From Synechococcus sp. PCC 7502 (GTDB taxonomy: Bacteria > Cyanobacteriota > Cyanobacteriia > Pseudanabaenales > Pseudanabaenaceae): a stretch of 64,000 nucleotides of DNA. The position numbers and the translations under genes were made by a program. Below are positions 46,465 through 55,323 of this stretch, piece by piece (position 1 is the stretch's first letter; each line of letters starts with the position of its first letter). Location of the stretch: positions 2,448,394-2,512,393 of the forward strand of contig NC_019702.1 in NCBI RefSeq assembly GCF_000317085.1, in the 5' to 3' direction. The notes under the pieces are model-generated. The model worked only from the letters and a program-made list of their open reading frames with translations. It did not search any database and was not told where the DNA came from.

Positions 46465-47055
46465 TTAATCTCTAAAAGCAATCCGCCCCTGTTTCGGTAA
46501 ACCAAAAATCACAAAGCTGGCAAAGCAAATGGCATAGACAATTAAAGCCACGATCGCCCCGAATGCCAAAGTATCCGAAGACAGTCCACTATGCAAAATT
46601 GATTTGTATTGTAAAGGTGCTTCTAATAGAATTTGGCAGCGATCGCTCAACTGTCCTAGGGGAGTAAACCCACAGCTTAAAAAAGTTGCTCCAAATAAAG
46701 TCCCGATCGCACAGTAAGCTACCATTGCCCATCGCCAACTGGTATAGAGCAAAGAGAGTAAAGTCTGATTACGGTTAATATCTTCATTTAAGTCTTCCCA
46801 AAACCATAGGGATAAAGGCATTAAAATCCGCGCAATCCAGCCTGTTAAGAACCCAATGGGTAAAGAAGCAATTAGTAAATAAACTGTAATTGCCAATAGA
46901 CAGGCAACCCGCCAATAAATTGTTAGAGATCGGATAATTACCTGATTTTTGACTTTGAATGCCCAAAATAGTAGCAGTAACGGCGCAAATACTGTAAATA
47001 CTAATGCCAGTCGAAAATCTAACCAAACTAGCGATCGCACTAAAGTATTTTCCAT
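46465..47055 (-). CDS. DUF3177 membrane protein
   Basis: 196 aa, cyanobacterial. The opening LVWLDFRLALVFTVFAPLLLLFWAF and IYWRVACLLAITVYLLIASLPIGF matches the DUF3177 family. Four or five membrane helices are visible (about 15-33, 43-70, 108-128, 165-187), with a soluble loop in SCGFTPLGQLSDRCQILLEAPLQYKSILH. Function unknown. It is linked with the lyase gene downstream and preceded by tRNA-His. Confidence 0.88.
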   Translation of the reverse strand: MENTLVRSLVWLDFRLALVFTVFAPLLLLFWAFKVKNQVIIRSLTIYWRVACLLAITVYLLIASLPIGFLTGWIARILMPLSLWFWEDLNEDINRNQTLLSLLYTSWRWAMVAYCAIGTLFGATFLSCGFTPLGQLSDRCQILLEAPLQYKSILHSGLSSDTLAFGAIVALIVYAICFASFVIFGLPKQGRIAFRD

Positions 47056-47110
47056 AGCTGGACTATAAACCTAACAAGTTCCGTAATTAATTATTAATCC
47101 TTGGATAAAG

Positions 47111-47184
47111 GGCGAACGATGGGGATCGAACCCACGAATGGAGGTACCACAAACCTCTGCCTTAACCACTTGGCTACGCTCGCC
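47111..47184 (-). tRNA. tRNA-His (anticodon GTG)
   Basis: On the minus strand the sequence folds into a standard cloverleaf. The extra 5' G (G-1, base 47184) faces C73 at 47111, the acceptor stem GCGAGCG pairs with CGTTCGC, the D-stem has GCC/GGC, the anticodon stem GAGGT/ACCTC encloses TTGTGGT, and the T-loop is GGGTTCGATCCC. The anticodon GTG and the encoded G-1 both identify histidine tRNA. No 3' CCA is encoded. It lies 55 bases upstream of the DUF3177 gene. Confidence 0.97.
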
Positions 47185-47260
47185 GTAGATTTATTAGGAT
47201 AACATTTGATCGATGAAATTTGCTAGAACTTAGCTAAAAAAATCCATAAAAAATATTTCT

Positions 47261-47806
47261 ATGTCCTCAGAACCTGATCTCACTGACCCTAATCCTAATG
47301 CTAGCGATCTTTTAGCTAAGGGTAAAACCCTATTTGAACTAGAACGGTATAAAGATGCGATCTCCCAGTTTAAGCAAGCAGAATTAATTACATCTCCATC
47401 ATCTGTCCTTGGCGGGGAAGTGCGAATTTGGTTGGCAAATGCCTATGATGTTTTAGGGGAGACTAATGTAGCGATCGCCATCTGTCAAAACCTAACCGAT
47501 CATACCGATCCCACCATTGTTAATCAGGCACATTATCTAATTAGTATCTTTTCGGCATTACCCCTACGTCCAGTTTCATCTAGTTTTACTCTACCTAATT
47601 TAGAGCAGGCATCCACCCCAAAACTCAGTGGTAGCAGCATTAATAGCTTAAATAGCTCAACTAATAGTCACTCACCTACTAATTCCTCCTTACCCCCAGA
47701 ATTCCGTAATTTAGAACCCAAATATTATCTAATTGCCCTAGCAGTTGGCATAGGCATATTAATTGTTGTTGCCTTCCTTGCCATCGGGTTGCCGAGGTTT
47801 AGGTAA
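47261..47806 (+). CDS. TPR protein with C-terminal membrane anchor
   Basis: 181 aa. Two TPR-like repeats (about 15-85, LLAKGKTLFELERYKDAISQFKQAE) are followed by a Ser/Thr/Asn-rich linker (about 110-148) and one C-terminal helix (YLIALAVGIGILIVVAFLAIGL), a tail-anchor arrangement. It has no signal peptide, so the repeats face the cytoplasm. It overlaps or abuts the following gene, depending on the start chosen there. Unrecognised beyond the fold; common type in cyanobacteria. Confidence 0.65.
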   Translation: MSSEPDLTDPNPNASDLLAKGKTLFELERYKDAISQFKQAELITSPSSVLGGEVRIWLANAYDVLGETNVAIAICQNLTDHTDPTIVNQAHYLISIFSALPLRPVSSSFTLPNLEQASTPKLSGSSINSLNSSTNSHSPTNSSLPPEFRNLEPKYYLIALAVGIGILIVVAFLAIGLPRFR

Positions 47807-47819
47807 ATTCAGTAAGCTG

Positions 47820-48425
47820 ATGTCGGAAATTTCATACAAAGCCATGGCGATTAACATCAGTGAGTCAACCCTAACTAAAATCCTAGAATATCTGACCGAT
47901 CAGACTAGTAAGGGCGATCGCCAAGCACAGCAACTGCTGCATCTTTTACCCAATCCATCTAGTGGAAATCTTAGTAGCAATATTAGTGATTTCCCTAAAC
48001 GTCTATTTGCGGCATGGCAGGAATTAGCCGATCTGCAAGTGGGAGAAAACTGTTGGAGCTATCCCGTCCCCTTTGCTGACCTTGCTGAAAATTTAGGTAT
48101 ATCCATACAAACCCTGATCCAATATTTAGAAACTACACCGATTGATAACCTGCAACTTTTAGCGGGACGTGGCGAAAACTATTTAATTAAGTCCCAACAA
48201 GTAGGAGATTTGGCATTTCACTCTGCTCCTAAGCTATCTAAGCCAGAAAAAAAAGCAGCAGAAATTATATTCAAAGTGGGCGATCGCATTCGAGTTAATG
48301 CCAACCGTCCCCAATACACCAATCAAACTGGCATCGTTGACCAAGTAATTAGTGTTAGCTGTCGGATCAAACTAGATAATGGCTGGGTGGCATTTTTACC
48401 TAACCACTGCTTAGAAAAAATATGA
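47820..48425 (+). CDS. Hypothetical protein with C-terminal KOW/SH3-like domain
   Basis: 201 aa from ATG 47820; ATG 47844 (MAINISESTL) is an equally plausible start and TTG/GTG starts upstream would overlap the TPR gene. The N-terminal 150 residues are helical. The last 50 residues, FKVGDRIRVNANRPQYTNQTGIVDQVISVSCRIKLDNGWVAFLP, have the KOW/SH3 beta pattern seen in NusG-type or cyanobacterial NdhS-like small barrels. Role unknown. It is probably in an operon with the TPR gene, 13 bases downstream. Confidence 0.6.
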   Translation: MSEISYKAMAINISESTLTKILEYLTDQTSKGDRQAQQLLHLLPNPSSGNLSSNISDFPKRLFAAWQELADLQVGENCWSYPVPFADLAENLGISIQTLIQYLETTPIDNLQLLAGRGENYLIKSQQVGDLAFHSAPKLSKPEKKAAEIIFKVGDRIRVNANRPQYTNQTGIVDQVISVSCRIKLDNGWVAFLPNHCLEKI

Positions 48426-48551
48426 TTAAAATCTTATAAAAAAGTACGCTCAAAAATTTTAGTAAGTATAAGCACTTATTATTAGACTTCCCTCCTAATC
48501 CCTAGACAAATAGTTTACAGTGAACATATCCATCAACCTTGGTATAAATTC

Positions 48552-49061
48552 ATGGCTATTTCAATGTACGAAGCATCTATTCCCCCAATTGTTCGATCGC
48601 TACGGAATTTAATTCATATCCTTGATCGAGGGGCTGCCCATGCCGAAACAAAAAAAATTGATCCCACTGTACTAATCAATAGTCGCCTCTATCCCGATAT
48701 GTTACCCCTGAGTAAGCAAGTCCAAATTGCTTCAGATATTACTCGACGAGGTATTGCCCGCTTGGCAGATTCAGAGTCACCAACTTTTGAAGATCACGAA
48801 ACCACATTTCCTGAACTAATCGATCGCCTCAAACAGACAATTTCATACCTAGAAACCATAACTCCAGAGCAAATTGATCATACTGAAACCAAAAAGATTA
48901 CCCTACCTATTGGTAAAGAATCCATGATCTTTGAGGGGCTACCCTACTTGCTTTACTTTATTTTGCCTAATCTGTATTTTCACGTTACCACTACCTACAA
49001 TATTCTCAGACACTCAGGGGTGGAAATTGGCAAAATGGATTTTTTAGGAAAACCTGAATAG
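48552..49061 (+). CDS. DUF1993 family protein
   Basis: 169 aa. MYEASIPPIVRSLRNLIHILDRGAAHAETKKIDP, LINSRLYPDMLPLSKQVQIASD and the C-terminal LPYLLYFILPNLYFHVTTTYNILRHSGVEIGKMDFLG follow the DUF1993 pattern. This is a DinB/MST-like four-helix bundle. The histidines on the C-terminal helix could bind a metal. Function unknown, and the family is widespread in proteobacteria and cyanobacteria. Confidence 0.88.
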   Translation: MAISMYEASIPPIVRSLRNLIHILDRGAAHAETKKIDPTVLINSRLYPDMLPLSKQVQIASDITRRGIARLADSESPTFEDHETTFPELIDRLKQTISYLETITPEQIDHTETKKITLPIGKESMIFEGLPYLLYFILPNLYFHVTTTYNILRHSGVEIGKMDFLGKPE

Positions 49062-49317
49062 TCAAAATTAGTTGATCTATCAAATTCATAATCATTTAAA
49101 TAATGTATTAAAGACTACAACATAGTTAAAATCACTCTAAAAATATTAAATCTGGGGCATGAAAATTCAATTCATACAATTATTTGAATCCATTTGCACT
49201 CAAAATCTCATCTAAAATCTCAAACATCAAATCAAAATTAAATAATAGTTAGAATTTTTATTTATATTTTCAAGAAAAGATGTTAAAACTATTAGCGTTA
49301 ATGGATTTGGAGCGATT

Positions 49318-49761
49318 ATGACTGCTAGAAATACCTTTGTGAATAACATCCCAGAATTTAATTTTAAGCCAAACCCCGCCACAGTTACGATTCTGCGTCA
49401 CCCCACCACAAAAGTTTCGCAGCTATTATTGTCATGTCAAAAAATTTCGATCGCTATGACTGCCATATCCTTTACCTGTGTGGGAGCAGTGTATGGATGG
49501 AATGTTCATGTGCAGAAAAAGTTTGATCAGCAATACAACAAACTCCAAACTCTCAAACAAAATGAAAGACAATTAATAGTAGCTAACGAATCTTTAGATC
49601 ATGATCTAATTACTAATATTGATCGTTTGCCTGTAAAGTTGGTACCTGAAAAACCTCAGCAATCTATTTTTATAGTTCCCGCTGAACCTAGCCCCACAAA
49701 GGAGATGAAAGCAGTTAGTAATGATCTATCTCCTAAATTATTTGATCCCCAAGGCTATTAA
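49318..49761 (+). CDS. Single-pass membrane protein with FtsL-like topology
   Basis: 147 aa. A 40-residue cytoplasmic N terminus precedes one membrane helix (about 43-62, ISIAMTAISFTCVGAVYGW). A short coiled coil follows (about 65-100, KFDQQYNKLQTLKQNERQLIVANESL), then a Pro-rich periplasmic tail. This is the layout of bitopic divisome proteins such as FtsL/FtsB, and cyanobacteria have a divergent conserved protein of this shape. The assignment is by topology only. An AT-rich 256-base region lies upstream. Confidence 0.5.
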   Translation: MTARNTFVNNIPEFNFKPNPATVTILRHPTTKVSQLLLSCQKISIAMTAISFTCVGAVYGWNVHVQKKFDQQYNKLQTLKQNERQLIVANESLDHDLITNIDRLPVKLVPEKPQQSIFIVPAEPSPTKEMKAVSNDLSPKLFDPQGY

Positions 49762-49781
49762 AAGTAAGTTTGATCGCTCTT

Positions 49782-51899
49782 TTAAACTTGAGATGGGGCA
49801 AAGGATTGACGAAATGCAGCTTCGTTCACAAATTTGACAAAATACTCAACCTCTGGTGGAACTTGATTGTAGTCAGGGTAGGTTTGTCTTTGGGGAAAAT
49901 TAATCCGTAAATCTTCGGAATTTTCTTGAATCTGCCAACCATATACCTCTAAAGCTTTTAGTCCTAACTGCAAGATCGGCATGTTAATACCAAGCTTATT
50001 TTGGAGTTGAGTATAGGTGACGGTTTGTCCCGTGCGGCTGAGATATTTAGCAACCCCGACTAGACGTTGCCACAGGTCTTCCCCCTGAAGATTGGGGCTT
50101 AATTTTAATCCTGCTTTGGTTACAAACGGTTCCAGTTTAATAATTTGATTATAGGTTTCAGTCTCTGGTAAAGAATCTGCTAAGGGAGCAACATCAATAA
50201 TGCGGACTTCGTAGGTGCGGGTACGGGGATTATCTACTAGTTCTAAAACCACATCACAGGGGTGATCGGGCACTTGATCAATGGACTGCTCCCACCAATG
50301 CCCATTTATGGAGCCAGTTGCATCCACCAACTTAAATTCGGATTTCAGATACTGGAGTTTCTGCCCACGGCGATTTTTAATATTGGCATTAAATTTATTG
50401 GTGAAGCGGCAATTTTTTATTAGTAATTTAGGGGCAGGATTACCCATACCGTGAGGTTCAAGCTGTTTAAGTTCTCGAAATAATTCCTGTCCAAGCTCAG
50501 CAATAGTAACTACTAAATCAATGGCGATCGCCTTAGGAGAAATAGTCCCGTACTGCTGCCAAAATTTTTGAATTAAAGACTCTTTAAATAACTCTAAGTT
50601 CTGGATCGATAAGCTCAACCCCGCCGCATAGGGATGTCCACCAAAGCTAGTTAAAATATGTTCCTGTCCTTTAATCAGACTATATAAATCTATCCCTTGA
50701 GGCGATCGTGCACTGCCTCTAAGTGTATCGCCATCAATATTTAAGAGAATCACTGGACGATTATATTCCTGAGCGATTTGTCCCGCTACTACGCCCAAAA
50801 TACCTCCATGCCAATTTGCATCTGCTAAAACTAAAATCGGTGAGGTGGAAAGATCAATGTTGATAATTCTCTCTAGCACTTGGTTATATATTTTCTTTTG
50901 CAATGCCTTTCTTTGGTTATTAGCTTCTTCTGCTAGGTCAACTAGGGCTTGACATTGAATAGGATCGGAACTAGTCAGCATTTCCACGCATTTATGCACA
51001 TCTCCCCAAATTCGACTGATGGAATTAATCCGAGGGGCAATACCAAAACTAATATCTGTGGGGCGATCGCCTTCTTTTTTACAAGCTTCTAATAAAAATT
51101 TAACTCCTAAACGATTTTTCTTCTTTAGTTCCTCAATACCCTTTTGAGCCAAATACCGACAATCACCACTTAACTGCACGAGGTCTGCAACTAAACCGAT
51201 TGCTACTAAATCTAATAAACTTTCTACGGGTTGGGTGGGAATATGGGGCATAGTTTCGTACAGTGCCTCGATCAGTTTATAGGCAACTGCCACGCCCGAA
51301 AGATGGAAGAGGGGATGATCGGAACTTAAGTAGCGAGGATTGATAATGGCGGTCACAGGCGGACGGTGTTCGGGTAGGGTGTGGTGATCGGTAATAATTA
51401 CGTCTATTTCAAGCGATCGCAGGTAATCAATTTCTTTGAGGTTAGTGCTGCCCGTGTCACAGGTGATAATTAACTGACAATCTCGGAGCGTATCTATGCC
51501 CGAAACAGATAAACCGTGGGATGCAGTTAAGCGATTAGGAATAAAATAAATTAATTGTTCACCTTGGGGAAAAAACTGTCCTAAACCGTCCCATAAAACT
51601 GATGTGGCAGTAATTCCATCCGCATCAAAATCTCCCCAAATAGCAACTTTATGTCGTTGTTCCCTTGCTGCTTTAATTCTCTCAATCGCCCATATCATTT
51701 CTTCTCCAAAAGCAAAGGCACCGGTGGGCGTATAAGCACTAGGATTGAGAAATGCTTGGATTTCAGATTCCGTTTGTAATCCCCTTTGCCATAAAAGTTG
51801 CGCTGCATAATTTCCAACTCTTTCTATGAGCCAAGGTTTAGGCTCCACTAACGGAAAAATTTGCCAAGAGTTTGAGTTCAGTATAGGGAGTTCTTTCAT
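49782..51899 (-). CDS. recJ: Single-stranded-DNA-specific exonuclease RecJ
   Basis: 705 aa. The DHH phosphoesterase motifs are visible: AIWGDFDADGITATSVL (motif I), LIITCDTGSTN, VIITDHHTLPEHRP (DHH), and the DHHA1 GILGVVAGQIAQEYNRPVILL and SFGGHPYAAGLSL. It degrades 5' single-stranded DNA in RecF-pathway repair and mismatch repair. Beyond the usual core there is an OB-like region and a C-terminal extension of about 130 residues, typical of cyanobacterial RecJ. Confidence 0.95.
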   Translation of the reverse strand: MKELPILNSNSWQIFPLVEPKPWLIERVGNYAAQLLWQRGLQTESEIQAFLNPSAYTPTGAFAFGEEMIWAIERIKAAREQRHKVAIWGDFDADGITATSVLWDGLGQFFPQGEQLIYFIPNRLTASHGLSVSGIDTLRDCQLIITCDTGSTNLKEIDYLRSLEIDVIITDHHTLPEHRPPVTAIINPRYLSSDHPLFHLSGVAVAYKLIEALYETMPHIPTQPVESLLDLVAIGLVADLVQLSGDCRYLAQKGIEELKKKNRLGVKFLLEACKKEGDRPTDISFGIAPRINSISRIWGDVHKCVEMLTSSDPIQCQALVDLAEEANNQRKALQKKIYNQVLERIINIDLSTSPILVLADANWHGGILGVVAGQIAQEYNRPVILLNIDGDTLRGSARSPQGIDLYSLIKGQEHILTSFGGHPYAAGLSLSIQNLELFKESLIQKFWQQYGTISPKAIAIDLVVTIAELGQELFRELKQLEPHGMGNPAPKLLIKNCRFTNKFNANIKNRRGQKLQYLKSEFKLVDATGSINGHWWEQSIDQVPDHPCDVVLELVDNPRTRTYEVRIIDVAPLADSLPETETYNQIIKLEPFVTKAGLKLSPNLQGEDLWQRLVGVAKYLSRTGQTVTYTQLQNKLGINMPILQLGLKALEVYGWQIQENSEDLRINFPQRQTYPDYNQVPPEVEYFVKFVNEAAFRQSFAPSQV

Positions 51900-52043
51900 A
51901 AATTAAAAAGGGGTTATTCCTCCCAATTTTAACCATACCCTCAGTTAATCAGCATATAGAAGGTAGTGATCAAGACAATGCTCTTCAGGCATGGGTGAAA
52001 ACTTGGAGATCGCATAGCCCCCAAACCACTTATGCACTAATCT

Positions 52044-52619
52044 TTATACTAAAAATGGAGTAGTAAAATCTACTGGAGAAAGATTAGAGTTCAGGGTATA
52101 GTCTAAAAATTTATCAAAACAAGCTTTTAACCAAAAAGTATAAAGTTCGGGATTAATACTTAGTGCCAGTTTTAATGTGTCCATATCGATCCACTGCCAA
52201 GCCTCTGCCTCCAGGGGATTTAGGATCGGTTCACCGTCAAATTTGCCAAGCAATACATGGTCGTATTCATGCTCAATTAATCCATAATCGAGGGGAGATT
52301 CATAGATGAAGCTAAAAATTTCTGTCAGTTCGCAGGTAAATCCCATTTCTTCTTGCAGACGGCGGTTCGCAGCAGTAAGTATGGATTCATCTGGGCGAGG
52401 ATGGCTACAGCAGGTATTTGTCCATAGCCCACCAGAGTGATATTTACTAATTGCCCGTTTTTGTAGAAGTATTTGCCCTTGGGAATTCAGCACAAATATA
52501 GAAAATGCCCTGTGTAAGAGTCCCTGCTGATGTACCCACATCTTTTCTCCAATGCCAATGGGGCGATCGCTTTGATCTACTAAGATTAAATGCTCAACTA
52601 ATGGTTCAGGTTTATCCAT
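52044..52619 (-). CDS. idi: Isopentenyl-diphosphate delta-isomerase, type I
   Basis: 191 aa, Nudix-fold type I enzyme. Cys70-Cys71 lie in LWTNTCCSHPRPDE (one is the catalytic cysteine), the Nudix-like box is AANRRLQEEMGF, and Glu116/Glu118 lie in IEHEYDHVLLG. It interconverts isopentenyl and dimethylallyl diphosphate for carotenoids, quinones and phytol. Well-known cyanobacteria use the unrelated FMN-dependent type II enzyme (Fni), so a type I gene here is notable and may have been acquired. Confidence 0.92.
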   Translation of the reverse strand: MDKPEPLVEHLILVDQSDRPIGIGEKMWVHQQGLLHRAFSIFVLNSQGQILLQKRAISKYHSGGLWTNTCCSHPRPDESILTAANRRLQEEMGFTCELTEIFSFIYESPLDYGLIEHEYDHVLLGKFDGEPILNPLEAEAWQWIDMDTLKLALSINPELYTFWLKACFDKFLDYTLNSNLSPVDFTTPFLV

Positions 52620-52655
52620 GATTTGGGGCTAGTTAGTTCTGACTTGCTCTTCTGA

Positions 52656-53051
52656 CTACTGATTAGATAAAGCTTCAATTTCGGCAAATGTTTCTAAAAG
52701 TAAAAGCTTGGCTTGGAGTTCCCATCCCCATTTTTGCAGAGCGATCGCCCCCAAAGCTCCTCCACCTGCTGCCAATAATCCGAGGGGTTCATTGAAGGAA
52801 ATAGATAGTAATAAGCCTAACCCTGCGATGCCCCAAAATGGTAAAGCCACCGTTTGTCTTTGCTCTGCCACTAATTTATTAATACTATTGGGCTGCATTT
52901 CTGTTAATAGTTCCGCTTGGATGGCTTGGCGTTGATCTTTAGTTACAGTTAAACCAATTTTACGGCGTAGTTTTTCAATTTTGCGAGCTTTGGTACTGTA
53001 CTCCACCAATTCATCTTCCGCTAGTTTCAGCAGCTTTTCTAGTTGGGTCAT
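52656..53051 (-). CDS. Small hypothetical protein with two membrane helices
   Basis: 131 aa. A charged N-terminal coiled coil (about 1-40, KLLKLAEDELVEYSTKARKIEKLRRKIG) is followed by a hydrophobic hairpin (about 72-105, LPFWGIAGLGLLLSIS...LLAAGGGALGAIAL) and a helical C terminus. No family is recognised. It starts upstream of idi with a 36-base gap, so the two may share a transcript. Confidence 0.55.
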   Translation of the reverse strand: MTQLEKLLKLAEDELVEYSTKARKIEKLRRKIGLTVTKDQRQAIQAELLTEMQPNSINKLVAEQRQTVALPFWGIAGLGLLLSISFNEPLGLLAAGGGALGAIALQKWGWELQAKLLLLETFAEIEALSNQ

Positions 53052-53257
53052 GTATTTAATAACAGTTAATGGACATGATAGCTAATATTTTAATAGTTTT
53101 TAGGTATTAGTTGAAATTGGAATACCATGGAACTTGTGGTAACTAACGCAAATTTATGTAATATATGTAAGCAACCGAAAGACATACGCAGCAACCATTT
53201 GGCGGATTTTAGCTAGGGTGATAGATTATTAAAATCTCTTGTATAAATAATGTTGTG

Positions 53258-53560
53258 ATGAAAATATTTAAAATATTTGTCGCTGCCAATTTACTTATCT
53301 TTTGTGTAATTATCGCAAATCTCAAACCCATTTCCATCTACAAAACTGTTGAGTCTGATAACCCTGTTTCTGGAAGTAGAGCAAATATAAACAGGAATTC
53401 TATCGGTAAAACAACAGGGATTCCTTCTTCTAGCTCACATTTAGATAACAATAATAAATATTCTAAGAATGATCCTGATTTTGTAAATAATATTGCCTCT
53501 GATATTGCCAATCTATCAAAAATAGAAGACACCCCTTCCAAAGTTACTTCCTCTAATTAA
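53258..53560 (+). CDS. Small secreted or anchored hypothetical protein
   Basis: 100 aa from ATG 53258; a GTG at 53255 adds one residue. The N-terminal helix IFKIFVAANLLIFCVIIANL is a signal peptide or anchor. The rest is low-complexity and Ser/Asn/Asp-rich, with no fold motif. No clear ribosome-binding site and no relatives recognised, so it may be a spurious or rapidly evolving gene. Confidence 0.35.
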   Translation: MKIFKIFVAANLLIFCVIIANLKPISIYKTVESDNPVSGSRANINRNSIGKTTGIPSSSSHLDNNNKYSKNDPDFVNNIASDIANLSKIEDTPSKVTSSN

Positions 53561-53660
53561 TCCCGTTTTAAGGCTGAGGATTTTAGTTTGGTTAAAGTGA
53601 AAAAGTACAGCCGTAGATTTTAAAAAAGTATTTTAGCTGATTTTTTTAGGATGTTAGGGC

Positions 53661-53860
53661 TTAAGCTGGGTCTTTTTTTGTGTCAGATGCTGTTATGTCA
53701 GCAATTTGTTCTATGGTTAGTCCTGTAATTTGAGCAATAAGGTTAATTTCTAAACTAGAATGCCCCATATTTATTGCCACCTGCAGAATAGCAGGAGTTT
53801 TACCTTCGACCACACCCTCATCTAAAAAGGCTTGATAGGTTACTCACTCTTTCATAGATA
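53661..53860 (-). pseudogene. C-terminal remnant of an Rpn/PD-(D/E)XK-type transposase-nuclease gene
   Basis: The minus-strand frame ending at 53661 reads YQAFLDEGVVEGK, then PAILQVAINMG and LIAQITGLTIEQIADI. This is the usual tail of the Rpn/DUF4351 recombination-promoting nuclease family (…EGREEGL…A..LL..G...E.I…TGLS.EEI..L). A TGA and missing upstream sequence show only about 60 codons survive. It lies in the 328-base gap between the small secreted protein and hemJ. Confidence 0.65.
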
Positions 53861-53888
53861 TAGATATTGTCATACATGATCAATTAGA

Positions 53889-54449
53889 TTAGGTTTGAGA
53901 CTCCAAAGCTTCTTGGGCAAGGCGGCGTTTTCTGGCATAGAGTTGAATAGCGATCGCAAATCCCAATACCATTGCCACGGTTAAAAATGTAGCTCCATCG
54001 GTGGGTAAACTGCCCTTAAAGATCACTAACAACACAATCAAGACAAAAAGAACGGTTGGTACTTCATTAAACCAGCGAAATTGCTGCCCTGTCCATTTAC
54101 ACTCATCCTTAGCTAACTTCTTCATGAGACGGGCGCAAAGGTGATGATATCCCAGTAAAATTAGGACAAATCCCAACTTAATATGTAACCAAGTTTCTTT
54201 GAGAATTTCTGGCTCTGTATAAATTAAGCCGATCGCCATTAAAACAGTTAAGAGCATAGCGGGGGTCATGATAATTCGATACAGCCGCTTTTCCATAATT
54301 TCGTACTGACTTTTGAGAATGCTGCGCGCTGGTTCAGGTTGCTCGTATGCTTCAGCATGATATACAAATAAACGAGGCAGATAGAACATCCCTGCAAACC
54401 ATGCCACTATGCCGACAATGTGAAACGACTTAAACCACAAATATGCCAT
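53889..54449 (-). CDS. hemJ: Protoporphyrinogen IX oxidase HemJ
   Basis: 186 aa. Five membrane helices are visible (about 5-22, 52-72, 84-102, 122-142, 150-170). The opening AYLWFKSFHIVGIVAWFAGMFYLPRLFVYHAEA contains His10, a conserved heme-binding residue of HemJ, and TWLHIKLGFVLILLGYHH follows. HemJ converts protoporphyrinogen IX to protoporphyrin IX in most cyanobacteria, directly after HemF in the pathway. Confidence 0.93.
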   Translation of the reverse strand: MAYLWFKSFHIVGIVAWFAGMFYLPRLFVYHAEAYEQPEPARSILKSQYEIMEKRLYRIIMTPAMLLTVLMAIGLIYTEPEILKETWLHIKLGFVLILLGYHHLCARLMKKLAKDECKWTGQQFRWFNEVPTVLFVLIVLLVIFKGSLPTDGATFLTVAMVLGFAIAIQLYARKRRLAQEALESQT

Positions 54450-54582
54450 TGCTAATCCCTATTGCAATTTTTTAATTTGAACTAACTTTTATACTGGACT
54501 TCTATGCTACCAATCAAAGTCAATAGATTTAAGATGCAGTTAGCTATAATTAATAAAAGTATTAAGAAATATTAAGAAAATT

Positions 54583-55272
54583 ATGTCCAATCTCAACCTT
54601 GAAACCGTATCTGAGCAATTACAAAGTCCTAATTCGCGCGATCGCCTTTTAGCATTGGTGTCTTTACGTCATGCGGAGCCAGAACTGGCAGTGCCTTTAA
54701 TTTTAAAAGTAATCAATGATGAGAACTTACAAATTCGGTCGATGGCAGTATTTGCCCTTGGGCTTAAGCAAACCGATGCTTGCCTACCAGCTTTACTGGA
54801 GATTCTAGAAACTGAAACCGACTATGGTATTCGGGCAGATGCGGCAGGAGCTTTGGGCTATCTCAAGGATATTAGAGCCTTTGAGCCTTTACAACGGGTA
54901 TTTTATGAAGATACGGAATGGTTAGTCCGCTTTAGTGCTGCCGTCTCCCTAGGGAATTTAGGTGATCCCCGCGCCCATGATGTCTTAATCCAAGCCCTAG
55001 ACGCACAAGAAACCGTTGTTAACCAAGGAGCGATCGCTGCCCTGGGAGAAATTGGTGATCCCAGATGTGTAGAACATATCCTTAAATTTGTTGAAAATGA
55101 AGACTGGCTAACCCGTCAACGTCTAGCAGAGGCGCTGGGAAATCTTCCCCATCCCAAAAGCTTACCTGCCCTTAACTACCTTTCCAAAGATAGCAATTCC
55201 AATGTGGCATCATCGGCAATTTTTTCCCGCGATCGCCTTTTAGGTAATAGCAATTGGACGGATTTACTCTAA
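54583..55272 (+). CDS. HEAT-repeat protein of the phycobilin lyase / NblB type
   Basis: 229 aa built of about six HEAT-like repeats of 30 residues (for example GIRADAAGALGYLKDIRAFEPLQRVF and QGAIAALGEIGDPRCVEHILKF). The family includes CpcE/F lyases and the phycobilisome-degradation factor NblB. The DTEWLVRFSAAVSLGNLGDPRA stretch is close to the NblB type. Whether it attaches or removes bilins cannot be decided by eye, so no symbol is given. It is monocistronic. Confidence 0.8.
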   Translation: MSNLNLETVSEQLQSPNSRDRLLALVSLRHAEPELAVPLILKVINDENLQIRSMAVFALGLKQTDACLPALLEILETETDYGIRADAAGALGYLKDIRAFEPLQRVFYEDTEWLVRFSAAVSLGNLGDPRAHDVLIQALDAQETVVNQGAIAALGEIGDPRCVEHILKFVENEDWLTRQRLAEALGNLPHPKSLPALNYLSKDSNSNVASSAIFSRDRLLGNSNWTDLL

Positions 55273-55323
55273 GACTTTAATCACTGGTTTTAGTTACTTG
55301 TAATTACTGGTTTTAAGCAAGCT

